A DNA stretch of 33,826 bases, from contig MSGT01000066.1 in NCBI GenBank assembly GCA_001940825.1, positions 1 through 33,826 of the forward strand, in the 5' to 3' direction. Position 1 is the stretch's first letter. The number at the start of each line of letters is the position of its first letter. This document shows positions 6,365 to 13,301 of the stretch, one piece after another. Origin of the DNA: Sphaerochaeta sp. Phil3 (lineage in GTDB: Bacteria > Spirochaetota > Spirochaetia > Sphaerochaetales > Sphaerochaetaceae). Under the pieces are notes generated by a model. That model saw nothing but the letters and a program-made list of their open reading frames with translations. It was not told the DNA's origin and searched no databases. The position numbers and the translations under genes were made by a program.

Positions 6365-7297
6365 TCAGTCTTCGAAGAGGGGCGTTGAGAGGTATCTGTC
6401 TCCAGTGTCTGGCAAAAGGACCACAATGGTCTTTCCTCTGTTCTCTGGTCTCTTTGCCAGCTGGACGGCCGCCCATACGGCAGCACCTGAGGAGATGCCT
6501 ACCAAGACACCTTCCTTCCTTCCAATGAGCCTTCCGGTTGTGAACGCATCCTCGTTCTCGACAGCAATGACTTCATCGTAGACTTTCGTATCAAGGACAT
6601 CTGGAAAGAATCCTGCACCAATGCCTTGGATCTTATGGCTGCCTGCAGTGCCTTTGCTCAGCATCGGTGACGAAGCCGGCTCTACAGCAACTATCCTGAC
6701 ATTTGGATTTTGGCTCTTCAGGTACTCTCCTGTACCTGTGATGGTTCCGCCTGTGCCGACTCCTGCCACGAAGATATCCACTTTGCCATCAGTGTCGTTC
6801 CAGATCTCCGGACCTGTCGTAGCCTTATGTACGGCTGGGTTTGCAGGGTTGATGAATTGGCCTGGTATGAAGCTGTTGGGAATCTCCTTTGCAAGTTCGT
6901 TTGCCTTTTCTATGGCTCCCTTCATTCCTTTGGCACCTTCTGTGAGCACCAGCTCCGCACCGTAGGCTTTCATGAGCTTGCGTCTTTCAACGCTCATCGT
7001 CTCTGGCATGACTATGATGATCCTATAGCCTCGTGCGGCTGCGACGGAGGCCAAACCAATGCCTGTATTGCCTGATGTAGGCTCTATTATGACAGAATCC
7101 GGCTTCAACAGCCCCTTTTTCTCTGCATCATCTATCATGGCCTTTGCAATGCGGTCCTTGACGCTTCCAGCTGGGTTGAAGTACTCAAGCTTTCCAAGAA
7201 TTCTTGCTTCAAGGCCTTCTTCCCTTTCAATGTGTGTCATCTCAAGAAGAGGCGTCCCTCCAATCAGCTGATCTGCCGATGTAAAAACCCTATTCAT
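6365..7297 (-). CDS. cysK: Cysteine synthase A (O-acetylserine sulfhydrylase)
   Basis: This 310-residue PLP enzyme makes cysteine from O-acetylserine and sulfide. The PLP lysine is K47 in NPAGSVKDR. The substrate loop (PTSGNTG) is near residue 74 and the phosphate-binding [10 protein letters not shown] near 175. The C-terminus ([11 protein letters not shown], then [13 protein letters not shown]) is complete and of normal length. AGGAGG precedes ATG. The Rrf2 regulator gene is divergent, and a palindrome covers the cysK -10 element, which suggests repression by that regulator. No serine acetyltransferase (cysE) is in the window. Confidence 0.95.
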   Translation of the reverse strand: MNRVFTSADQLIGGTPLLEMTHIEREEGLEARILGKLEYFNPAGSVKDRIAKAMIDDAEKKGLLKPDSVIIEPTSGNTGIGLASVAAARGYRIIIVMPETMSVERRKLMKAYGAELVLTEGAKGMKGAIEKANELAKEIPNSFIPGQFINPANPAVHKATTGPEIWNDTDGKVDIFVAGVGTGGTITGTGEYLKSQNPNVRIVAVEPASSPMLSKGTAGSHKIQGIGAGFFPDVLDTKVYDEVIAVENEDAFTTGRLIGRKEGVLVGISSGAAVWAAVQLAKRPENRGKTIVVLLPDTGDRYLSTPLFED

Positions 7298-7328
7298 ATT
7301 GGATTCCTCCTACGTCTTTGTCAATTTT

Positions 7329-7380
7329 ATAAACCCACTTAATCTGTAGGTTTATATGGATTTTATTTGGATTATGCCAA
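7329..7380 (-). promoter_or_regulatory. cysK promoter with Rrf2-type operator palindrome
   Basis: Reading leftwards, TTGGCA (7375-7380), 18 bases and TATAAA (7351-7356) form the cysK promoter. The inverted repeat ATAAACCCAC (7329-7338), seven bases, GTAGGTTTAT (7346-7355) matches at nine of ten pairs and overlaps the -10 element. Its position between cysK and an Rrf2 gene makes it the likely operator. Confidence 0.6.
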
Positions 7381-7408
7381 TCCTTACTCCATTTGTCAAC
7401 AACCGGTT

Positions 7409-7435
7409 TTGCTTTTTTCCAATCTGACCTATAAT
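7409..7435 (+). promoter_or_regulatory. Promoter for the Rrf2 regulator
   Basis: TTGCTT (7409-7414) and TATAAT (7430-7435) are 15 bases apart, a short spacer with a perfect -10. The transcript would begin about 40 bases before ATG 7485. Confidence 0.45.
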
Positions 7436-7484
7436 CGCTTGTAACCAGTTTGTTCTACTGCAATATTACAGAATGGAGGGGACT

Positions 7485-7916
7485 ATGCTCATTTCAACGA
7501 AAGGCCGCTATGCACTTAGAGTCATGATTGATTTGGCAGAGCATCAAAGCAGAGGCTTCGTTCCTTTGAATGCGATTGCAACCAGGCAGGAAATCTCCGA
7601 GAAGTATCTGGAAAGCATCATCAAGCTTTTGGTGAAGGCCCAACTGTTGACAGGCCTTAGAGGTAAGGGGGGTGGCTATAAGCTCACAAAGGCACCAGAG
7701 CAGTATACAGTGGGAAGCATCCTGCGGGTCACAGAGGACTCCATGGCACCGGTTTCGTGCCTTTCTTCACAAAGCAATACCTGTCCAATGGCTACAGAGT
7801 GCAGAACCCTATCGTTCTGGAAAGGCTTGGACAAAGTCATAAACGACTATGTAGACAGCGTCACACTGGCTGACCTGGTCCGTACCTCCGCAGACGGATT
7901 CGACTACGTCATTTGA
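7485..7916 (+). CDS. Rrf2-family transcriptional regulator (IscR/CymR type)
   Basis: This 143-residue protein has the Rrf2 winged helix: LISTKGRYALRVMIDLAEH at the N-terminus, recognition region EISEKYLESIIKLLVKAQLL, and wing GLRGKGGGYKLTK. After it come three cysteines spaced C-x8-C-x5-C (VSCLSSQSNTCPMATEC), close to the IscR cluster site (C-x5-C-x5-C), so it may bind an Fe-S cluster. CymR proteins, which control cysteine genes, usually lack these cysteines. GGAGGGG supports ATG 7485; an ATG 12 bases upstream overlaps that ribosome site. Divergence from cysK and the palindrome between them suggest control of cysteine synthesis in response to Fe-S or cysteine state. Confidence 0.88.
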   Translation: MLISTKGRYALRVMIDLAEHQSRGFVPLNAIATRQEISEKYLESIIKLLVKAQLLTGLRGKGGGYKLTKAPEQYTVGSILRVTEDSMAPVSCLSSQSNTCPMATECRTLSFWKGLDKVINDYVDSVTLADLVRTSADGFDYVI

Positions 7917-7942
7917 CTTCTTTCCCTTTTGCTGTTACGTAA

Positions 7943-7971
7943 TTTCCAAAAACCCTCCAATGCTGTATAAT
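7943..7971 (+). promoter_or_regulatory. Promoter for the envelope protein/phosphoesterase pair
   Basis: TTTCCA (7943-7948), 17 bases and a perfect TATAAT (7966-7971); AGGAGGGG lies just before GTG 8005. Confidence 0.55.
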
Positions 7972-8004
7972 CCCTAATGTGCGCTTGGTGCATCAGGAGG
8001 GGTT

Positions 8005-8670
8005 GTGAAGAGGGGATTGTCATTTCTATCTATCATGGTCATTGTGCTTGGAGTCTCCTATGCCAGGACCGTTGGCGTTTCGCTTTCATATTCACCAAAT
8101 ATGGAATTCCCGCAACGGCTTGTGGAGGCCGTTTCGTACAAGGAGGGGCCTTGGTCCTTCGATATGGTCGAGCACGGAGGCAGAAAGGCCGATATCTCTG
8201 TGCAGTACAATCCTGAGTCGTCCTCTTTTCTTAGTCATATGGTCCTTGCAAACACCTCCTATTCGTATGGTCTCTGCGGTTGGAGCGGCCTTGGATATAT
8301 GCTTGGAGTTGATTACAGAAAGGGGCTTTTCGAACTAGGCTTGGACATTGGCGCCCAACTTGCAGCTGCATACGGCCCGTACTTTGGAGGTTTTTTGTTT
8401 TCCGTTACACCTCTTGCAAAGGCAGTAGTAGGAATTGGAGCCACTGGCTTTGAAGCAAATATCTACATGAGCTTTACTACTCCATTCTGTCGTGAATGGA
8501 AGGCCGTTCCAACGGTTGGAGGCAAGGTCTCGGTAGGTGTCTTGGATCCATACTGGATAGGAATGGAGGCCTTCGTGAAGTATGCGGAGTTCCTCACCGA
8601 TACACGCACAATGGTATCGGCCTTTGGAATCAGGCTTTCGTGCGAGTACAGGACAGGAGGGTGCATATGA
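8005..8670 (+). CDS. Secreted or outer-membrane protein of unknown function
   Basis: This 221-residue protein has an N-terminal signal peptide (KRGLSFLSIMVIVLGVSYA, probable cleavage after SYA). The rest is rich in alternating aromatic, Gly and Ser residues (for example LANTSYSYGLCGWSGLGY and LGLDIGAQLAAAYGPYFGG), which suggests a beta-rich envelope protein, perhaps a small barrel. I do not recognise a family. The start is GTG right after AGGAGGGG; the spacing is short. Its stop overlaps the next start (ATGA), so it is translationally coupled to the phosphoesterase lipoprotein. Confidence 0.7.
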   Translation: MKRGLSFLSIMVIVLGVSYARTVGVSLSYSPNMEFPQRLVEAVSYKEGPWSFDMVEHGGRKADISVQYNPESSSFLSHMVLANTSYSYGLCGWSGLGYMLGVDYRKGLFELGLDIGAQLAAAYGPYFGGFLFSVTPLAKAVVGIGATGFEANIYMSFTTPFCREWKAVPTVGGKVSVGVLDPYWIGMEAFVKYAEFLTDTRTMVSAFGIRLSCEYRTGGCI

Positions 8671-9623
8671 GGCGGTTGTGTATAGTGTCCTGTGCCGTTC
8701 TTCTGCTCGTCGCGGCCGTTTCGTGCGAGTTCAACGGCGACCTTTTCAGAGGGGTTGAGGGTAATCCTTTCCTGGAGAATGCCTATGACATAGAGCTTCG
8801 TGCAGGTGAAGAGACTCCTAGGTTCGTCGTGGTCACAGATGTCCATCTTGGAAGAGAGTCCAACGACGATGGCACAAGACGCTATGATGGGGCATTCAAA
8901 ACGTTCCTTGAGTCTGAAATAGGACATTGTTCTGCTCTTGTATCGCTTGGTGATTTCGTGGACGAAGCCAATATAGGCAGGGCTTCTTCAGCCGGTTTTG
9001 TAAGGACGTTCGCACCCTATTGCTCGGGTAGGTACATTGGTGTGATTGGAAACCATGAGACGCATGTGTCGTCCATGGAGGACTGGGAGTCGTCGATTCC
9101 GATGCAAGGTGGAGTTGAGGTATACACCAAGCGTATGGCCGTCTACAGGTTTGAAGATGTCTCGCTGTATGTGATGGACAACGCAAAGCGCATATTTGGC
9201 AGCATGCAGCTCGACTATCTTGAAGCGGCTCTGGAAAAGGATTCGAATCCAGTGAAGATAGTCTTGGCCCACGAGAACGTGTTCACCGGAAGGAAGCTGG
9301 ACCAGAGCCTTGTAGTGTTTGGAAACTGCAGTGCAACGGAGATTGCAAGGTTTTCAAAGATTCTGAGTGAGAACGGTGTGTCCCTTGTCCTTACAGGCCA
9401 CACCCACAACGGAGGCATCGTCTATAGCTATGGCGAGGGTAGGGGCGGCGGTTGCTACGAGATGAACCTTGCCGCATATCACGGATATGAATCCTCATTC
9501 GACCTTGAAGGCAAAGGCAACTGGTATGTAGTGGGCGTTGACAGAGCTTCAAGGGAGATTGTGGTTGAGACCTACGCTGCGGCGACAGCCATGAAGGTTG
9601 CAGAGAATCGTTTTGGGTATTGA
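8667..9623 (+). CDS. Lipoprotein metallophosphoesterase (calcineurin-like)
   Basis: This 318-residue protein has a lipoprotein signal ending VAAVSC (Cys20 the likely lipidated residue). The calcineurin-like metal motifs follow in order: TDVHLG near residue 56, GDFVDE near 95, GNHETH near 127, an AHEN near 197 and GHTHNGG near 243. It would hydrolyse a phosphoester or pyrophosphate bond on the outer side of the membrane; the substrate cannot be told. ATG 8667 overlaps the previous stop (ATGA) and has AGGAGGG upstream. It is probably co-transcribed with the upstream envelope gene and ends at a weak terminator at 9628-9646. Confidence 0.88.
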   Translation: MRRLCIVSCAVLLLVAAVSCEFNGDLFRGVEGNPFLENAYDIELRAGEETPRFVVVTDVHLGRESNDDGTRRYDGAFKTFLESEIGHCSALVSLGDFVDEANIGRASSAGFVRTFAPYCSGRYIGVIGNHETHVSSMEDWESSIPMQGGVEVYTKRMAVYRFEDVSLYVMDNAKRIFGSMQLDYLEAALEKDSNPVKIVLAHENVFTGRKLDQSLVVFGNCSATEIARFSKILSENGVSLVLTGHTHNGGIVYSYGEGRGGGCYEMNLAAYHGYESSFDLEGKGNWYVVGVDRASREIVVETYAAATAMKVAENRFGY

Positions 9624-9627
9624 AACG

Positions 9628-9646
9628 ACTTCCGAGAAGGTTTTTT
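9628..9646 (+). terminator. Weak intrinsic terminator
   Basis: ACTTC-CGA-GAAGGT (9628-9641, one bulged base) is followed by TTTTTT. The stem is short, so confidence is limited. Confidence 0.4.
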
Positions 9647-9654
9647 CTTCTAAA

Positions 9655-10071
9655 CTATCTCTTGACTCGTATGAACGAGACCGCTCCCTTGAACTTCTTG
9701 GCATCCAGGGTTATTTCGTACTCCCCTGTCTCCTGAGCCGTTACCCTGAAATTGGATGAGGATATGCCATCCCCTTTGTATGCGATTGCCCCTGATGGGG
9801 CCTTGATTGCAACGTTCATCTCACCAGTCACTACTTCGAAGACCACTTGGAAATCATCGCCTTCTTCCATGGAAATCGTGTGGATTTCCTTGCAGTTCAT
9901 CATGGTGCAGTCCACTGCAAAGTAGTCGTCGTTGCCAACTCGGTTTCCATTGAACGTGCTCATGTTGCTGTTGTAACAGGAAGCAAAGAGAAAGACTGTC
10001 GATATGACCAAGAGAACCACAGCAAGATGTCTTTTGGCTTTTATTGCATCAAGTGTTTTAAAATCTTTCAT
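9655..10071 (-). CDS. Small lipoprotein of unknown function
   Basis: This 138-residue protein has a basic N-terminus, a hydrophobic stretch (LAVVLLVISTVFLF) and lipobox FASC with Cys31 as the lipidation site. The mature part is mostly beta (FQVVFEVVTGEMNVAIKAPS, then FRVTAQETGEYEITLDA and AVSFIRVKR), like a small beta-sandwich; no family is recognised. ATG 10071 is chosen because the -10 element of a good promoter covers the upstream ATG at 10080. The RNA would then start at or within a base or two of this ATG, so it may be leaderless. It is divergent from oleate hydratase. Confidence 0.65.
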   Translation of the reverse strand: MKDFKTLDAIKAKRHLAVVLLVISTVFLFASCYNSNMSTFNGNRVGNDDYFAVDCTMMNCKEIHTISMEEGDDFQVVFEVVTGEMNVAIKAPSGAIAYKGDGISSSNFRVTAQETGEYEITLDAKKFKGAVSFIRVKR

Positions 10072-10078
10072 GACCTGC

Positions 10079-10107
10079 ATGATATGCAAATAGACATTCT
10101 TGGTCAA
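10079..10107 (-). promoter_or_regulatory. Promoter for the small lipoprotein, probably leaderless
   Basis: Reading leftwards: TTGACC (10102-10107), 17 bases, TATCAT (10079-10084). Only seven bases separate the -10 from ATG 10071. Confidence 0.55.
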
Positions 10108-10183
10108 GATTTGGTTAAGTTGCCCCATTTCACCAAATCTTAGCCAAATGGACGTAGCCGTCCAAAGGAATCCTACATATATT
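10108..10183. promoter_or_regulatory. Inverted repeats upstream of oleate hydratase
   Basis: GATTTGGT (10108-10115) is exactly complementary to ACCAAATC (10132-10139), and TGGACG-TAGC-CGTCCA is a perfect palindrome at 10149-10164. TATATT at 10178-10183 is a possible -10 for the oleate hydratase gene, although no good -35 matches it. The palindromes are candidate operators for either divergent gene. Confidence 0.4.
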
Positions 10184-10245
10184 CCGTGCATCTAAGGGAT
10201 TCAAAAGTTCCCAATTGGAAAAAGACCTGTTTAGGAGGGTTCAAT

Positions 10246-12033
10246 ATGTATTATTCAAGTGGCAATTATGAAGCGTTTGCACGTCCTAGAAAACCTGAAG
10301 GGGTCGAGAGGAAAAGTGCCTATATCGTGGGAAGCGGACTTGCCGCACTCACAGCTGCGTGCTATTTGGTGCGTGATGGACAAATGGATGGAGAGCGCAT
10401 CCACATCCTTGAAAAGGACAAAATCGCAGGAGGAGCCTGCGATGGCTATAAGTACGAGGATATTGGCTATGTGATGCGTGGCGGTCGTGAGATGGACAAC
10501 CATTTTGAGGTCATGTGGGATCTGTTCAGATCCATTCCGTCCATCGAGACTCCAAATGTGAGCGTGTTGGATGAGTACTACTGGCTCAACAAGGCGGATC
10601 CAAACTATTCCCTTTGCAGAGCAACGGAGAAGTGCGGTCAGGATGCCCATACTGACAAAAAGTTTGGCCTGTCGGACAAGGGTGCAATGGAGATAATGAG
10701 GCTCTTCATGACTCCAAACGAGGAGCTTCAGGACAAGAGGATCGACGAAGTCTTCGACGATGAGGTTTTTGGTTCCAACTTCTGGCTCTACTGGCGCACC
10801 ATGTTCGCCTTTGAGAACTGGCACAGCGCACTTGAGATGAAGCTGTACATCCAGCGCTATATCCACCATATTGGTGGTCTTCCAGATTTCACTGCGCTTC
10901 GCTTTACAAAGTACAACCAGTACGAGTCAATGATCCTTCCAATGGTCAAGTACCTTGAGAAGGCCAATGTGAAGTTTGAATTTGGAACCAAGGTTCTTAA
11001 CGTCAAGTTCCGCAGCACAGGCGATGGCGACGAAAAGAAAAAGGTTGCAACAGCAATAGAAGTGGAGCGTGACGGCAAGAAGGAGAAGATTGCCCTCACT
11101 GAAGACGACCTTGTGTTCATCACAAATGGTGGATGTGTTGAGAACTCCAGCATGGGTTCCCAGAACGAGCCTGCAAAGTTCAACACCGCTTTGAAGGAAG
11201 GCGGCGGCTGGGACATGTGGAAGAAGATTGCCGCCCAGGATCCTGCATTTGGACATCCTGAGAAGTTCTGTAGCCGCCCGGATCTTTGTAACTGGGAGAG
11301 CGCTACGGTTGAAACCTTGGACTGCAAGATCCTTCCATACATAGAGAAGATCTGCAAGCGCGACCCTCTGAGCGGCAAGGTCGTCACTGGCGGAATCGTG
11401 ACGGTCAAGGATTCCTCATGGCTCATGAGCTGGACGATAAACCGTCAGCCTCAGTTCCGCGAGCAGCCAAAGGGACACGTCATTGTGTGGCTCTACGGCC
11501 TCTTCTCGGAGAAGGAAGGCGACTACGTCAAGAAGCCTATGCGCGACTGCACAGGCCGTGAGATATGCATGGAATGGCTGTACCACATTGGAGTCCCTGT
11601 CGATTTGATCGACGACTACGCAACCAACCACGCCAACACGGTTCCTGTCATGATGCCATACATCGATGCCTTCTTCATGCCTCGTGCATACGGAGACAGA
11701 CCTCTTGTCGTTCCAAAAGGAGCCGTGAACTTCGCATTCCTTGGCCAGTTCGCAGAGACCCCCAGAGACACCATATTCACGACAGAGTATTCAATGCGTA
11801 CCGGAATGGAGGCCGTCTACACGCTTCTTGGCGTGGACCGAGGTGTACCTGAGGTCTGGGGCAGCGTATACGACATACGTGCACTGCTTGATGCCACGGT
11901 CAAACTCCGCGACGGCAAGAAGATAACAGACATGGACACCAACCTCTTGGAACGCATCGCTCTCAAGACGCTTCTTGGAAAGGTCAAGGATACCGATGTC
12001 GAAAAGCTCCTCAAGGAGTACAAGGTCATCTAA
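10246..12033 (+). CDS. ohyA: Oleate hydratase (FAD-dependent)
   Basis: This 595-residue protein adds water to the cis-9 double bond of oleate to give 10-hydroxystearate, a known fatty-acid detoxification reaction of gut and skin bacteria. The FAD-binding motif (YIVGSGLAALTAACYL) begins near residue 27, followed by ILEKDKIAGGACDG and the family motif GYVMRGGREMDNHFE around 78-92. The C-terminal part (FLGQFAETPRDTIFTTEYSMRTGMEAVYTLLGVDRG) and the total length match the family. ATG 10246 follows AGGAGGG by six bases. It is a single-gene unit with an intrinsic terminator at 12068-12107. Confidence 0.95.
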   Translation: MYYSSGNYEAFARPRKPEGVERKSAYIVGSGLAALTAACYLVRDGQMDGERIHILEKDKIAGGACDGYKYEDIGYVMRGGREMDNHFEVMWDLFRSIPSIETPNVSVLDEYYWLNKADPNYSLCRATEKCGQDAHTDKKFGLSDKGAMEIMRLFMTPNEELQDKRIDEVFDDEVFGSNFWLYWRTMFAFENWHSALEMKLYIQRYIHHIGGLPDFTALRFTKYNQYESMILPMVKYLEKANVKFEFGTKVLNVKFRSTGDGDEKKKVATAIEVERDGKKEKIALTEDDLVFITNGGCVENSSMGSQNEPAKFNTALKEGGGWDMWKKIAAQDPAFGHPEKFCSRPDLCNWESATVETLDCKILPYIEKICKRDPLSGKVVTGGIVTVKDSSWLMSWTINRQPQFREQPKGHVIVWLYGLFSEKEGDYVKKPMRDCTGREICMEWLYHIGVPVDLIDDYATNHANTVPVMMPYIDAFFMPRAYGDRPLVVPKGAVNFAFLGQFAETPRDTIFTTEYSMRTGMEAVYTLLGVDRGVPEVWGSVYDIRALLDATVKLRDGKKITDMDTNLLERIALKTLLGKVKDTDVEKLLKEYKVI

Positions 12034-12067
12034 ACCGTTTCAGGTGAGTTTTCTTCAATTGTTTGAT

Positions 12068-12107
12068 AAGGTGCAGGCTCGTTTTGTTGCGGGCCCGCAC
12101 CTTTTTT
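12068..12107 (+). terminator. Intrinsic terminator of oleate hydratase
   Basis: AAGGTGC-a-GGC (12068-12078) pairs with GCC-c-GCACCTT (12093-12103; its last Ts begin the U-run), and TTTTTT spans 12102-12107. Confidence 0.85.
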
Positions 12108-12112
12108 GTTCA

Positions 12113-12949
12113 TTAGGTTTTGAGGATTGCCTTGACCTCTTCGACAGAAATTGCAGCGTACTGTGAGATCTTGTCCACGGAGACGCCATCTGCATGCATG
12201 GCCTTGACCATGCGATTTCTTTCGTTTGTCTCGCCCATGGCCTCGCCCTCGTCGTATTTGTCCTTTAGAAGGAACTCCAGCTTCATGTACTCTTTCCTCC
12301 AGTCGTCGTCTCTGTTGTACTTCTGCACGTACTTGTCCAGAACAGCCACAAGCCCGCTTCTGGTCTCCATCCCTATGGCCCCGACACCGCCGTTCAGATA
12401 CCTGAACAGCTCATCCATGTCCAGGTTGGAGACGCCCTTGGAACCTCTGCTGTTCAGGAACATGATATACCTGCGGTCCCCAAGAGGCAAGCCTTGTACG
12501 TCCTCGCACATCGTGGAGAACCTGTAGACCTTCTCGTCCTTTGAAAAAGGGTCGAACGTGCACAGGAATATCACATAGCTTGTCCTCATGCTCCCAAAGC
12601 CCTCTCCCTTGTCAAGCATGGCTATGTCCATGGAGGAGGAATACAGCCTTGCCCTCTCGGCAAGGTCCGTGATCGATGTACGCTGGAGTTCAATGTCATA
12701 TACCGTCTTTCCATCGTCGAAGTAGACGTCCAGCCTCACACCTCTTCTCATGGGGTCTGAGAGTATGCTCTTCTCGGCCTCCGGATGCCTTGCATACCTT
12801 ATGTCCGCTATGCGGTGTTCATCGCCGAATATGGCTTCCAGCAGCTTGATGCATGCCTTCTTGTTCTTCATGACCGTGGTGAACATGAAGTTGTTCTCCA
12901 GGGCCACGTCGTTCCTGTTCCTTCCGACTGCGTTTTCCTTCATCTTCAT
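12113..12949 (-). CDS. Rpn-family recombination-promoting nuclease / PD-(D/E)XK transposase-like protein
   Basis: This 278-residue protein matches the Rpn/transposase_31 family, which are PD-(D/E)XK nucleases found in many copies in spirochaete genomes. Visible marks are an opening ALENNFMFTTVMKNKKACIKLLEAIFG, the catalytic region RLDVYFDDGKTVYDIELQ (D...ExQ), and a Pro/Phe strand YVIFLCTFDPF. The C-terminus has a helix with many charged residues and a short HTH-like end (DGVSVDKISQYAAISVEEVKAIL). ATG 12949 follows GAGAGG; an upstream ATG at 13066 would add 39 residues without a ribosome site. It is convergent with oleate hydratase and intact. A perfect 11-base hairpin lies upstream. Confidence 0.85.
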   Translation of the reverse strand: MKMKENAVGRNRNDVALENNFMFTTVMKNKKACIKLLEAIFGDEHRIADIRYARHPEAEKSILSDPMRRGVRLDVYFDDGKTVYDIELQRTSITDLAERARLYSSSMDIAMLDKGEGFGSMRTSYVIFLCTFDPFSKDEKVYRFSTMCEDVQGLPLGDRRYIMFLNSRGSKGVSNLDMDELFRYLNGGVGAIGMETRSGLVAVLDKYVQKYNRDDDWRKEYMKLEFLLKDKYDEGEAMGETNERNRMVKAMHADGVSVDKISQYAAISVEEVKAILKT

Positions 12950-13097
12950 ATCTGACCTCTCTGAATTTGGATTGAAGGGCTTCCTGAGTCCTTCATAATT
13001 CCAAATACGAGAAACCTGCGTTTTCCATTCACGGTTTTCGAAAGATTTTTGAAGAACACTGAACAACTCATTGTCACAAAAAGCGATGTTTTATAAG

Positions 13098-13123
13098 AAA
13101 AAGTGACAGCGATGTCACTTTTT
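13098..13123. terminator. Perfect bidirectional hairpin terminator
   Basis: AAAAAGTGACA (13098-13108), loop GCGA, TGTCACTTTTT (13113-13123). It gives a U-run on both strands and lies downstream of the minus-strand purine operon. Confidence 0.7.
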
Positions 13124-13233
13124 GAATGGGAAATGGATTTCAGGACACATCAAAAGTTCTGCCAAATCAACAGGCCTAGATGGTAGGTGACGTTTCTTCA
13201 TTTTTACGAATTTTGGGCGTTTAGGAAGAAAAC

Positions 13234-13273
13234 TTTCTTCAGTAATTCCGTTTTTTCTCGTTTACTGAAGAAA
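13234..13273 (-). terminator. Inverted repeat just past the xanthine dehydrogenase stop
   Basis: TTTCTTCAGTAA (13234-13245) is exactly complementary to TTACTGAAGAAA (13262-13273), with a 16-base loop. On the minus strand it is followed by GTTTTCTTCC, so it may stop transcription or protect the operon mRNA end. Confidence 0.45.
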
Positions 13274-13301
13274 CCTAGTGGCGAAACGGCACTATTCAGC
13301 T

